Shown in pieces: positions 1 through 6,390 of a DNA stretch of 13,261 nt. Numbering within the stretch: position 1 is the stretch's first letter; each line of letters starts with the position of its first letter. Below the pieces are notes generated by a model. That model had not been told where the DNA came from, searched no databases, and was given only the letters and a program-made list of their open reading frames with translations. The translations under genes were made by a program, and so were the position numbers. The DNA comes from Candidatus Aerophobetes bacterium Ae_b3b (lineage in GTDB: Bacteria > Aerophobota > Aerophobia > Aerophobales > AE-B3A), in contig NJBP01000053.1 of assembly GCA_005223085.1 (NCBI GenBank), positions 1 through 13,261 of the forward strand, in the 5' to 3' direction.

Positions 1-178
1 TTGGTGTATCTAAGCAACCGAGCATATTTAAAAGAGTAGTTTTCCCGGAACCAGAAGGACCAAAAATAATAGTAAATTCCCCCTGTTCTACAGTTAAGTC
101 AATTCCTCGCAAAGCAGGAACCTCTATCTTACCTTGTTGATAAGATTTTTTTACCTTATTCAGCTCCATTAAAGACAT
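1..178 (-). CDS. ABC transporter ATP-binding protein, LolD/MacB-like (5' part only)
   Basis: Only the first 59 codons lie in the window; the gene runs off the left edge. The product begins [13 protein letters not shown] and carries an intact Walker A motif, GPSGSGKTT, near residues 40-48, followed by [10 protein letters not shown] short N-terminal strand, the phrase 'VPALRGIDL' before Walker A and 'LGCLD' after it are typical of the LolD/MacB/FtsE branch of ABC ATPases, which power lipoprotein release or tripartite efflux through a partner permease. The Q-loop, signature motif and Walker B lie outside the window, so substrate and partner cannot be assigned. The start at 178 is preceded on the minus strand by a purine-rich GAGGGAGAGGGA ribosome-binding site; Met4 is an alternative start. 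I found no clear promoter for it in 179-395, so it may be read through from the NYN gene upstream. Confidence 0.9.
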   Translation of the reverse strand, partial: MSLMELNKVKKSYQQGKIEVPALRGIDLTVEQGEFTIIFGPSGSGKTTLLNMLGCLDTP

Positions 179-305
179 TTATCCCTCTCCCTCTACTAAT
201 TCTTAGGATAGAGATGTACTTTTGTTCCACCTTATCTTCTCTCATAGACTTTCTCTCTCCTATACTCAGTAAAATTTCCTGCAGGCACAGCTTGAACACC
301 CCCCC

Positions 306-333
306 TTGACATTCTCAAAAATTATTGTATAAA
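306..333 (+). promoter_or_regulatory. Putative sigma-70-type promoter on the plus strand
   Basis: A perfect -35 TTGACA (306-311) is followed after 16 bases by TATAAA (328-333); a second TATAAT sits at 334-339. It points rightward into the 3' end of the minus-strand NYN gene, so it does not serve an annotated protein gene. The next plus-strand signal is the terminator at 382-419. Confidence 0.45.
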
Positions 334-340
334 TATAATA

Positions 341-419
341 CCATATGAATAGCCCCCTATCAACAAGGGGCCCATATGAACGGGGAGCTTATGAGTTACG
401 AGCTCCCCTTTCTTATTTT
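341..419 (+). ncRNA. Candidate small RNA of about 75-80 nt
   Basis: This is an inference from signals, not a recognised RNA family. The transcript predicted from the promoter at 306-333 would begin near 340. It would fold at once into a hairpin: CATATG (342-347) pairs with CATATG (373-378), and GCCCC (352-356) pairs with GGGGC (367-371). It would end at the intrinsic terminator at 382-419. Its 3' half is complementary to the last codons and stop of the NYN gene (stop at 396-398), so it could act on that mRNA as an antisense RNA. Alternatively, the 342-378 hairpin read on the minus strand, which is followed by a T-rich stretch, may simply end NYN transcription. Confidence 0.3.
382..419 (+). 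terminator. Intrinsic terminator, plus strand
   Basis: GGGGAGCT (382-389) pairs perfectly with AGCTCCCC (401-408) around an 11-base loop, followed by TTTCTTATTTT (409-419). The U-tract lies only on the plus-strand side. Read on the minus strand the stem is followed by mixed sequence, so it is oriented to stop plus-strand transcription. It overlaps the end of the minus-strand NYN coding region. No plus-strand protein gene lies to its left in the window. Confidence 0.5.
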
Positions 420-959
420 CTCTATCTTGTCCCTTATCTGGTTGAGATCTATGAACAGATTGGTAGCGTTCAAAAGTTCCAATGCTGTTGATTCCTTTCT
501 TCCCACGCAGATAACTTTCTTCCCATTGGTTCTCAAATGCTGGATAACCGGAACAAAATCACTATCTCCTCCCAGGAGCACAGCCTCGTCATAGCTATCC
601 ATAGAGGTTATCATATGTAAAGTAATCTCGACATCCAGATTACCCTTTATTATCTTCTCCTTGGTCTGTCGATCTATAATGACTTTGATCTCTTTGTCAA
701 TCACAGTATAGCCTATGTAAATTAAGGCTTTTTTAAACATTCTATAGGCTCTAATTCTCTCTGTGTCTTCAAAATGTGGAGTTCCCGTAAAGTAATAAGC
801 TCCGGCGAGCTCTTTACCTCTGGCAAAGTACTGATAAACTCTTTTGTAATCAATGTGCCATTTGTTATCCCGTTGAGCATAAAACATGCTAGCGCCATCC
901 ACGAAGATGGTTACTCTTCCTTTAGTTCTTGTTTTTCTCTTCATACTCTTTCTTGGCAT
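396..959 (-). CDS. NYN domain (LabA/DUF88-type, PIN-like) protein
   Basis: This 187-residue protein is a single NYN domain, a PIN-like fold in which clustered acidic residues bind metal; the family includes RNases and proteins of uncertain role such as LabA. Visible motifs are IFVDGAS near residues 18-24 (Asp21), NLDVEI near 107-112, and the diagnostic GGDSDFVPVI near 130-139, so the expected acidic residues are present. The N-terminus (MPRKSMKRKTRTKG) is very basic, consistent with nucleic-acid contact. The start at 959 follows a purine-rich AGGAAAGAGATAG site; Met6 is possible but less well placed. A consensus promoter lies about 50 bases upstream, so the gene is probably well expressed and transcribed divergently from the sigma-factor operon. 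Cytoplasmic. Nuclease activity is inferred from the fold, and the target is unknown. Confidence 0.85.
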   Translation of the reverse strand: MPRKSMKRKTRTKGRVTIFVDGASMFYAQRDNKWHIDYKRVYQYFARGKELAGAYYFTGTPHFEDTERIRAYRMFKKALIYIGYTVIDKEIKVIIDRQTKEKIIKGNLDVEITLHMITSMDSYDEAVLLGGDSDFVPVIQHLRTNGKKVICVGRKESTALELLNATNLFIDLNQIRDKIEKIRKGSS

Positions 960-1010
960 CTATCTCTTTCCTTCCCCTATATTGCTTAATCCCTCCTTAT
1001 AAGATGCTGT

Positions 1011-1039
1011 ATTATAGCAGATTTCTGAGTATTTGTCAA
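1011..1039 (-). promoter_or_regulatory. Consensus sigma-70-type promoter for the NYN gene
   Basis: Read on the minus strand, TTGACA (1039-1034) and TATAAT (1016-1011) are separated by exactly 17 bases. Both hexamers match consensus perfectly. Transcription would start near 1004, leaving a leader of about 45 bases before the start codon at 959. Confidence 0.75.
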
Positions 1040-1139
1040 ATTTTTCAATTCTTTCCATGGAAGTGGACTTCCCAGCAGCTAGTATTCTTAGTACTTGAAA
1101 GATCTGATAAAATTTATCCCTCCTAAAATCATAACGCGG

Positions 1140-1167
1140 GGAACATTTCCTCTCTCCCGGAGTCTAA
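1140..1167 (+). promoter_or_regulatory. Putative ECF-sigma promoter upstream of the sigma-factor gene
   Basis: GGAACAT (1140-1146), 15 bases, then GTCTAA (1162-1167). This resembles the GGAAC / GTC or TCTRA architecture recognised by RpoE-like ECF sigma factors, which often transcribe their own operon. It would give a leader of roughly 160 bases before the start at 1338. The match was made by eye and is uncertain. The 960-1337 gap otherwise holds the minus-strand NYN promoter and the extended -10 site at 1259-1267. Confidence 0.4.
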
Positions 1168-1258
1168 TCTATTGGAAAGCAAAAGACAAATTTTACTTTT
1201 GGACACCTTCACCTTTTAAATAAATGGAAAAAGCGCCCTTCCCCTCAACAAAATAAAA

Positions 1259-1267
1259 TGATATAAT
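1259..1267 (+). promoter_or_regulatory. Extended -10 promoter upstream of the sigma-factor gene
   Basis: TGATATAAT (TG at 1259-1260, TATAAT at 1262-1267) is a perfect extended -10 element. No good -35 is seen about 17 bases upstream, as expected for this promoter class. It may supply basal housekeeping expression alongside the ECF-type site at 1140-1167. The leader to the start at 1338 would be about 65 bases. Confidence 0.45.
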
Positions 1268-1337
1268 TAAAGTGATTCTTCCTTTAAAAAAAGCGTTCGT
1301 TTTCTTAAATGTTAGCTAAGATGGGAAAACCCAATTA

Positions 1338-1925
1338 ATGCAGTATTCCGACGAAGAGTTGGTAGAAAGATATGGAGCCGGAGATGGAGAAAGTTTTAGA
1401 ATGTTGGTGGAAAGATATCAGGATCGGGTTTACCATATCGTGTACGGAATAGTTGGCAATAAAGACGAAGCAGAGGATCTTTCTCAGGAGGTTTTCCTTA
1501 GGGTGTATCGTTTTCTTCATCGCTTTAAAGGAAAATCTAGGTTTTATACCTGGCTCTACCGTCTTACGGTAAATGTTTGCCTCAGTGCTAGAAGAAAGAG
1601 AAAAAATGAGCCAGGCAAGATCTTCTCTCTTGCTGATTCTTCGAAATACGGTGATGATCCTGGGGAAATAGAATTGGCCGATGAGTCCTTTTCTCCTTTG
1701 AAAGTACTTCAAAATAGAGAAATGGCTGAAACGATAAAATCTGCCATTAACTCTCTCTCAGAGGTTCTGAAGAGTACTTTTGTCTTGCGAGAGTTTGAAG
1801 AGCTCTCATACGAAGAATTGACCAGAGTATTTCAGTGCTCCAAGGGCACGATAAAGTCGAGGCTTTCTCGGGCCAGAGAACAGCTTCGTAGAAAAATAGA
1901 GCCGTATTTAAATGGCACAGTATAG
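1338..1925 (+). CDS. ECF RNA polymerase sigma factor, RpoE-like
   Basis: A 195-residue sigma factor with only regions 2 and 4, the hallmark of the extracytoplasmic-function group. Region 2 spans roughly residues 23-90 and includes the core-binding and -10-recognition stretch with DEAEDLSQEVFLRVY (43-57) and the aromatic-rich FYTWLYRLTVN (69-79). Region 4 (about 130-185) ends in a helix-turn-helix containing LSYEELTRVFQCSKGTIKSRLSRAREQL. The length is normal for the family. It heads an operon with a zinc-finger anti-sigma factor and an RseB-like protein, and an HtrA protease follows. It therefore most likely drives the envelope-stress response and is held inactive at the membrane by the next gene. 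The ribosome-binding site is weak. A five-codon ORF (1321-1338) ends in TAATG overlapping the start, so translational coupling is possible. The symbol rpoE is withheld because ECF subgroups are diverse. Confidence 0.93.
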   Translation: MQYSDEELVERYGAGDGESFRMLVERYQDRVYHIVYGIVGNKDEAEDLSQEVFLRVYRFLHRFKGKSRFYTWLYRLTVNVCLSARRKRKNEPGKIFSLADSSKYGDDPGEIELADESFSPLKVLQNREMAETIKSAINSLSEVLKSTFVLREFEELSYEELTRVFQCSKGTIKSRLSRAREQLRRKIEPYLNGTV

Positions 1926-1948
1926 TATTTTTAATTCAGGAGGTACCT

Positions 1949-2413
1949 ATGAGTTGCAAAAAGTGGAAAAAGAAGCTCTCCTCTTATTTAGACAATGAGG
2001 TCAGTTCTAGAGAAAGATCAAAGATCGAAAAACATTTAAAGAGTTGCAGGGCCTGTTTTAATCAATTTAAGCAGCTAGAGAGGGTTCACCGGTTAGTTCA
2101 AAGTATCCAACCTGAGAAACCCAGGCCTGGATTCTATGAGCGCCTATCCGAGCGGCTTTGTCAAAAAAAGACGACTTTAAGGGAAAAACTTGTAGCATGG
2201 AGATATGGTTGGCAATTATCTTTTCCCGGGGTTGGAAAGATAGCCATTGCCGTTAGTGCAGTGCTACTTGTATCCGTGTCATTTTATATATGGCGCTCAG
2301 CCACCAGCTATGAAGTAAACATCAAGGTATTTGAAGAGGAATACTTCCGTTCGCAACAGATGAACTCTTTTGTGGGAGAATTGGCTTTGCCGGTATTTTT
2401 CGAGATAGAATGA
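1949..2413 (+). CDS. Membrane-anchored zinc-finger anti-sigma factor (RseA role)
   Basis: A 154-residue protein with three visible parts. The N-terminal cytoplasmic domain has the zf-HC2 zinc-binding anti-sigma signature: Cys3, then His29-x3-Cys33-x2-Cys36. A linker with a proline-rich stretch (PEKPRPG, 55-61) follows. A single transmembrane helix lies near 97-115, followed by a short extracytoplasmic tail of about 38 residues. By family precedent the N-terminal domain sequesters the ECF sigma factor encoded 23 bases upstream, and stress-triggered proteolysis releases it. A strong AGGAGGT ribosome-binding site at 1938-1944 supports the start. Its last bases overlap the next gene as ATGA. The tail is much shorter than the periplasmic domain of E. 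coli RseA, so its contact with the RseB-like protein would have to be compact. No site-1 or site-2 protease gene is in the window apart from the downstream HtrA. Confidence 0.88.
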   Translation: MSCKKWKKKLSSYLDNEVSSRERSKIEKHLKSCRACFNQFKQLERVHRLVQSIQPEKPRPGFYERLSERLCQKKTTLREKLVAWRYGWQLSFPGVGKIAIAVSAVLLVSVSFYIWRSATSYEVNIKVFEEEYFRSQQMNSFVGELALPVFFEIE

Positions 2414-3408
2414 TGAAGAAAGGAAGTTGTATGAATCCAGGGAAAGGATTCCAAAAAGTTTTGCAGTGTCTCTTCGTTTTGATTATCCTTTCAGGGGGCA
2501 TGACTTCTGCGCTTTTAGCTATAGAACCAAAAGAGATTTTGACACGGTCCCTGGAAGCTCAGTTTGGGCTTGATTTTGAGGGCATCAAGAAAACAGAGTT
2601 TCGCCTGCCGGGGAGAAGTTACACTACAACTACCAGAATTATCCGACAGGAGCCGGATTTTACCTACACAACTACTTTAGCCCCTGCCAGACTTAAGAGA
2701 TTGGTTATTCTAGACGATGGTAAATTCCGCATAAAGCATATTCGGGGTTCAAACAAATTTGGATTCTTCCCTTCCTTGAATTCTCCGGAAGCAAAGGAAA
2801 TAAAAAGAAAAAGTCTTAATTTAATATTTATTAACTACAAGATCTCAAAACTTCTCGATGGCTATATCCTGGCTCGACCTGTCTATGTGATTTCCTTAAT
2901 TCCCAAACATTCTGGCAATCCCCGGCGAAAGGTCTGGATAGACAAAAAAATGTATCTTCCTCTCAAGGAAGAAGACTATAACTGGCGGGGAGAGCTGATT
3001 TCTTCTTCTTTTTATACTGAAATTCATTTTGATAAGCGGTTTTCTAAAGAAAAGTTCTACCGTGATTTCCCCCAAAGACCGAGGAAGAAAGTCTTTTCCC
3101 AAGAACGCTTTCTTAGTCTGAAAGACTTGAGGAGAAAAATAAGATTTCCGGTATCTTCCGCGCATTATCTTCCTCCAAGTTACGAGTTTCAGGAAGCAGT
3201 CTTGTTCTCTAAAGAAAGGGCCGTCAAGCTAACCTATACCAACGGTTTAGGGGTAATCTGTCTTTTCCAGATGCCTTCAAATATCAAATTGAGAGGGCAC
3301 TTAGAAGGAGCGCATCCTCTGGTTTGGGAAAAAGGAGGGAGAACCTTTCTTTTAATGGCCGATATATCAAGAAAAGAACTCATTAAGATAAAACAATCAG
3401 TTAAGTAA
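2410..3408 (+). CDS. RseB/MucB-like exported regulator of sigmaE
   Basis: The product (332 residues from this start) has an N-terminal signal peptide: basic residues, then the hydrophobic stretch LQCLFVLIILSGG, with cleavage probably after ALLA near residue 37. The following domain (about 42-215), with alternating beta-strands such as KVWIDKKMYLPLKEE, fits the LolA-like N-terminal domain of RseB/MucB. The C-terminal segment (about 230-332, with YLPPSYEFQEAVLF) fits the RseB C-terminal or DUF4367-like domain. RseB proteins bind the anti-sigma factor and sense lipid or LPS signals. The placement immediately after the sigma/anti-sigma pair supports that role. The start at 2410 overlaps the anti-sigma stop (ATGA), suggesting translational coupling. 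Met at 2431 has a better ribosome-binding site (AAAGGAAG) and gives an equally good signal peptide, so it may be the true start. No lipobox is convincing. Confidence 0.75.
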   Translation: MMKKGSCMNPGKGFQKVLQCLFVLIILSGGMTSALLAIEPKEILTRSLEAQFGLDFEGIKKTEFRLPGRSYTTTTRIIRQEPDFTYTTTLAPARLKRLVILDDGKFRIKHIRGSNKFGFFPSLNSPEAKEIKRKSLNLIFINYKISKLLDGYILARPVYVISLIPKHSGNPRRKVWIDKKMYLPLKEEDYNWRGELISSSFYTEIHFDKRFSKEKFYRDFPQRPRKKVFSQERFLSLKDLRRKIRFPVSSAHYLPPSYEFQEAVLFSKERAVKLTYTNGLGVICLFQMPSNIKLRGHLEGAHPLVWEKGGRTFLLMADISRKELIKIKQSVK

Positions 3409-3413
3409 AAGCA

Positions 3414-3462
3414 GGACTAAGAATTGAGAATTGAAAATTAAGAATTAAGGAGTAAGGATTAG
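3414..3462. repeat. Degenerate 7-bp tandem repeat
   Basis: Seven consecutive 7-base units resembling GAATTAA: GGACTAA, GAATTGA, GAATTGA, AAATTAA, GAATTAA, GGAGTAA, GGATTAG. More diverged copies (AGGGGTAA, AGGATTAAG) follow to about 3479. The array starts six bases after the stop of the RseB-like gene. No function is evident. Confidence 0.5.
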
Positions 3463-3575
3463 AGGGGTAAAGGATTAAGTGAAACGTATAAGACGTGAGA
3501 GGCTATGAGTTATTTAGAGACTCAGCACTATAGACCGTTCCCTTAAAGGTATTATGACTAAATTCTTCGCTCTGC

Positions 3576-3603
3576 TTGCATTTTCTCTTTCTTTCTGTAT
3601 AAT
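3576..3603 (+). promoter_or_regulatory. Putative promoter for mutM
   Basis: TTGCAT (3576-3581) and a perfect TATAAT (3598-3603) are 16 bases apart. The site lies about 120 bases upstream of the mutM start. It would let mutM, and perhaps the protease gene behind it, be expressed independently of the sigma-factor operon. The 3409-3724 gap otherwise shows only the tandem repeat and a small palindrome, ACCATGAGCATGGT. Confidence 0.4.
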
Positions 3604-3712
3604 GTTTTGATTTGGAGCAGAACTCCCCCTATTAGGATGAGAACCATGAGCATGGTGGCAAAAAAAGCGAGACTCTCCGGTGATGAAGCCATTAACGAAA
3701 CTGATGTCTCAA

Positions 3713-3718
3713 AGGAGG
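3713..3718 (+). promoter_or_regulatory. Ribosome-binding site that decides the mutM start
   Basis: AGGAGG lies six bases before the ATG at 3725. An upstream in-frame ATG at 3680 would add 15 residues, but it has no such site and would bury the proline that must be N-terminal for catalysis. Confidence 0.8.
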
Positions 3719-3724
3719 CCGTTA

Positions 3725-4546
3725 ATGCCTGAAATGCCCGAGGTGGAGACCATCAAGCGGGATCTTGAGAAAAAGATGAGGGGGAAAAGGGTAGAGAAAG
3801 TAATTATAAAAAATAAGAAATCTGTGAAGATGCCCACCCCTTCTGAGTTTATTCGCCAGATAGAGGGCAAGGTTTTTACCGGAGTGGAGCGTAGAGGAAA
3901 ATTTCTCCTGCTGGGACTGGACTCGGAAGATAGCCTCGTTATCCATCTTAAGCTAACCGGTCGGCTAATCTATTCTAAAAGAGGAGAAGAATTGGACTAT
4001 AGCCGGGTAGTTTTTGTTTTTCAGGACAATACCCAACTTAGCTTCACTGATATACGGGGTTTTGGGGGAATATGGTTGATCCCGGATAGAGAATTTCAAA
4101 AGATTCCTACCCTTGACAATCTGGGACCGGAGCCCTTAGCAGAGGACTTTACCGTGGCTAAATTTGGGGATCTTCTAAAAGGGAAAAGAGGTAAGATTAA
4201 AAGTCTTTTAATGGATCAGGAATTTATGGCTGGAATCGGCAATATTTACTCTCAGGAAGCTCTTTTTCTATCACAGATTCATCCAGAAAGAATCCCTTCC
4301 AGTCTAGCTGATGAGGAAATCGAAAAACTTTATGAGAATCTGCGGCAAGTCCTAAAGAAGGCTATATCTTATCGGGGCTCTTCAGTTGATACATACGTTG
4401 ATCTGGAAGGAAAAAAAGGAAGTTTCGAATCACAACTAAAGGTTTACGGTAGAGAAGGGGAGCCTTGTTTTAAGTGCGGAACAAGCATAAAAAGGATAGA
4501 GGTATCAGGAAGAGGAACTTACTTTTGCCCGAATTGTCAAAGCTAA
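3725..4546 (+). CDS. mutM: Formamidopyrimidine-DNA glycosylase (Fpg/MutM)
   Basis: This base-excision repair enzyme removes oxidised purines such as 8-oxoguanine and FapyG and cleaves the abasic site by beta,delta-elimination. The 273-residue product starts MPEMPEVETI. After Met removal the catalytic proline (Pro2) is N-terminal and is followed by Glu3. The conserved lysine is Lys59 (RRGKF). The H2TH region contains MDQEFMAGIGNIY (163-175) with the DNA-contacting Asn173. The C-terminal zinc finger is complete: Cys248-x2-Cys251 and Cys268-x2-Cys271, with the lesion-sensing region GRGTYFC. Arg111 and Phe113 of the void-filling triad are present (DIRGFG), and the third position reads Leu77 rather than the usual Met. 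Endonuclease VIII is unlikely because the start and finger are of Fpg type. The gene sits between the RseB-like gene and htrA, with its own putative promoter and 81 bases before htrA. Confidence 0.96.
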   Translation: MPEMPEVETIKRDLEKKMRGKRVEKVIIKNKKSVKMPTPSEFIRQIEGKVFTGVERRGKFLLLGLDSEDSLVIHLKLTGRLIYSKRGEELDYSRVVFVFQDNTQLSFTDIRGFGGIWLIPDREFQKIPTLDNLGPEPLAEDFTVAKFGDLLKGKRGKIKSLLMDQEFMAGIGNIYSQEALFLSQIHPERIPSSLADEEIEKLYENLRQVLKKAISYRGSSVDTYVDLEGKKGSFESQLKVYGREGEPCFKCGTSIKRIEVSGRGTYFCPNCQS

Positions 4547-4616
4547 ACCACAAGGTGATTTTTGTAAACCATGTTTAATCTGTACTTACGAATTTAAAGT
4601 AAAATGTTAAATTTAC

Positions 4617-4623
4617 AGGAGGG
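4617..4623 (+). promoter_or_regulatory. Ribosome-binding site that decides the htrA start
   Basis: AGGAGGG lies four bases before the ATG at 4628. An upstream in-frame ATG at 4604 lacks a comparable site, and its first eight codons contain this AGGAGGG, so 4628 is preferred. Confidence 0.75.
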
Positions 4624-4627
4624 TTAT

Positions 4628-6193
4628 ATGTTAAAGTATACATCTAAAGCTGGGGATTCAAGGCTTCCTTTTTTTGTCTGGATAGTTCTTCTGGGAACCT
4701 TGGTAGCGGTGGGAACGGGTTTGATGTCATTGGTTTACCCCTTACCGGCTATTGGTCTCAAAGGACTCAAAGGTCCTCTTTATCAGGAGAACGTGGAACT
4801 TCATTCCATCGATCCTGATAGTCTTCAGGGAAGGATAATCAAGGCGGTAGAGATGGTGAGTCCGGCTGTGGTCAGTGTTAGTACCGAAAAAGTGGTTGAC
4901 CTTTCAGGTTTTAGAGAAAGAGAGAGGTCTTCCGGGGATCCCTTTGAAGAATTTGAAGATTTCTTCAAGCGTTTTTTCAAGGAGCGTTTTCCGGAAAGAG
5001 AATTTAAACAGAAAGGACTTGGCTCAGGGATGATCATAAACAAAGACGGTTTCATCTTAACTAATGAACACGTTATCCATGAAGTAGATAAGGACAAAAT
5101 CAGAGTTACTCTGTCCGATGGTCGAAACTTAAAGGCAGAGATTGTAGAGACCGACAAAGAGTCAGATATAGCTGTGCTTAAGATTGAAGGAAACAACCTA
5201 CCGGTGGTGACTTTAGGTGATTCCCACAGGGTTAAGGTAGGGCAGTGGGCTATTGCTCTGGGTAATCCCTATGGCTACGCGCTCTCTCAGCTTAATAAAA
5301 AATATGACCCCACCGTGACGGTGGGAGTGATTAGTGCCACGGGAAGAGCTATTCAAGCGGGACGTAAGGAGATAAGAACCTACAGCGATCTTATTCAGAC
5401 CGATGCCTCCATCAACCCGGGAAATAGTGGCGGTCCTTTGGTCAACATCTGGGGAGAGGTCATCGGAATCAACGCTGCCATCCTCAGTCCTTCGGGAGGA
5501 TCTATTGGTATAGGTTTCGCCATTCCTATTAACAAGGCCAAGCGCATCCTGGAAAGTATCGTTAAATATGGGAAGGTCGCCTGGCCCTGGATAGGGATCT
5601 ATATGCAGGAGCTTACTCCCGAGCTTTCCCAGAAATTCGGAGTTGAAAAAGGAGTCTTAGTGGCCGATGTGATGAAGAAGAGTCCAGCTGAGACCTCAGG
5701 AATTCAAGCCGGGGATGTGGTAGAGAAAGTGAATGGAAAAGAAGTTAGCTCGCCGCTTGAGCTAAAAAATGAGGTTCTCAAGGCTGAAATTGGAAAGCCC
5801 ATAACCTTGACTCTCATCCGACAGGGAAAAAAGATGGAGATTACCATCACTCCTACCGAGAGACCTGAGGAAATAAGTCCAGTAAAAGAAGAAGCGGTGG
5901 AGGAAAAACTTCTAGGAATAGCGGTTCGCGATCTTACTGCGGATTTGAGGCAAAAGTACGACATCAAAGAAGATGAAGAAGGGGTGGTGATTACCGAGGT
6001 AAAAGAAAACAGTCCAGCAGCTCGGGTGGGACTCAGCCCTGGAGATATGATAAAGGAGGTTAATCAACACCCGATTAAGGACTTGGATAATTTCAAAGCC
6101 GCTATGCAAAAGGTGGAACCGGGCGATGTGGTTCTTCTCCGAGTACGCCATGGAGTCTGGACCATGTTTGTTACCTTGCCAACACAAAGGTAA
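4628..6193 (+). CDS. HtrA/DegP-family serine protease with two PDZ domains
   Basis: A 521-residue envelope protease/chaperone that degrades misfolded extracytoplasmic proteins. An N-terminal hydrophobic segment (about 14-38, FVWIVLLGTLVAVGTGL) acts as signal peptide or anchor. The trypsin-like domain carries the full triad: His148 (TNEHVI), Asp180 (ESDIAVL) and Ser267 (GNSGGPL). PDZ1 covers about 320-410 and PDZ2 about 428-518. This matches the DegP/DegQ/MucD architecture rather than the single-PDZ DegS. The linker before the protease core (101-130) is rich in Phe, Glu, Arg and Lys, as in the LA-loop of DegP. About a dozen extra residues (ALSQLNKKYDP) separate GNPYGY from TVTVGVIS, where DegP is tighter. 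As part of the rpoE-like locus it is probably a target of that response, but I see no ECF-type promoter in the 81 bases before it. It may depend on read-through or on the promoter before mutM. Confidence 0.94.
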   Translation: MLKYTSKAGDSRLPFFVWIVLLGTLVAVGTGLMSLVYPLPAIGLKGLKGPLYQENVELHSIDPDSLQGRIIKAVEMVSPAVVSVSTEKVVDLSGFRERERSSGDPFEEFEDFFKRFFKERFPEREFKQKGLGSGMIINKDGFILTNEHVIHEVDKDKIRVTLSDGRNLKAEIVETDKESDIAVLKIEGNNLPVVTLGDSHRVKVGQWAIALGNPYGYALSQLNKKYDPTVTVGVISATGRAIQAGRKEIRTYSDLIQTDASINPGNSGGPLVNIWGEVIGINAAILSPSGGSIGIGFAIPINKAKRILESIVKYGKVAWPWIGIYMQELTPELSQKFGVEKGVLVADVMKKSPAETSGIQAGDVVEKVNGKEVSSPLELKNEVLKAEIGKPITLTLIRQGKKMEITITPTERPEEISPVKEEAVEEKLLGIAVRDLTADLRQKYDIKEDEEGVVITEVKENSPAARVGLSPGDMIKEVNQHPIKDLDNFKAAMQKVEPGDVVLLRVRHGVWTMFVTLPTQR

Positions 6194-6341
6194 GCCTGAC
6201 CGAGCTATGTGTAAATTTTAAGTAATGTGTGAGATTTTCTGATTTGTGCTTTAAGTTTAGGTACCGGAATTTCAATAATTTCTCTGAATAGTTATTTAAA
6301 TAAACCACGGCAGACGAGACATCAGAAAAAAGAGGGGAGCA

Positions 6342-6389
6342 GGCCCGACTTGCTCGAGTGAAGCGAGAGTCGGCTTTGCCGATCGGGCC
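6342..6389 (+). other. Perfect three-way-junction structured element
   Basis: GGCCCGA (6342-6348) pairs with TCGGGCC (6383-6389). Inside it sit two helices with no unpaired bases between them: 6349-6369 (CT..CTCG with CGAGAG, two-base bulge, seven-base loop) and TCGGC-TTT-GCCGA (6370-6382). All 48 bases are accounted for by the fold. It lies 42 bases before the argS start, in the 237-base gap after htrA. It has no U-tract, so it is not a simple terminator. It could be a 5' leader domain of argS mRNA or a REP/MITE-like palindromic repeat. It is unlike a T-box: no specifier stem or TGG-containing antiterminator motif is seen. Confidence 0.55.
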
Positions 6390-6390
6390 G

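Noticed and set aside
156-245. Minus-strand 29-residue ORF (MREDKVEQKY...) overlapping the ABC gene start
   Set aside because: A purine-rich stretch precedes it, but the spacing is long, the composition is unremarkable and it overlaps a real start in another frame.
232-312. Minus-strand 26-residue ORF (MSRGGVQAVP...) between the NYN and ABC genes
   Set aside because: It has no convincing ribosome-binding site and its start overlaps the -35 of the plus-strand promoter. It looks protein-like but I recognise no family and cannot support it.
376-594. Plus-strand 72-residue ORF opposite the NYN gene
   Set aside because: It lies antisense to a clear NYN domain and its sequence matches no family. 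It is a shadow ORF.
1335-1712. Minus-strand 125-residue ORF opposite the sigma-factor gene
   Set aside because: It is antisense to conserved regions 2 and 4 of an evident sigma factor and has no family resemblance.
3554-3610. 18-codon hydrophobic ORF (MTKFFALLAFSLSFCIMF) before mutM
   Set aside because: AAAGG precedes it, but it overlaps the putative mutM promoter, and T/C-rich DNA readily encodes such a string. No other evidence of translation.
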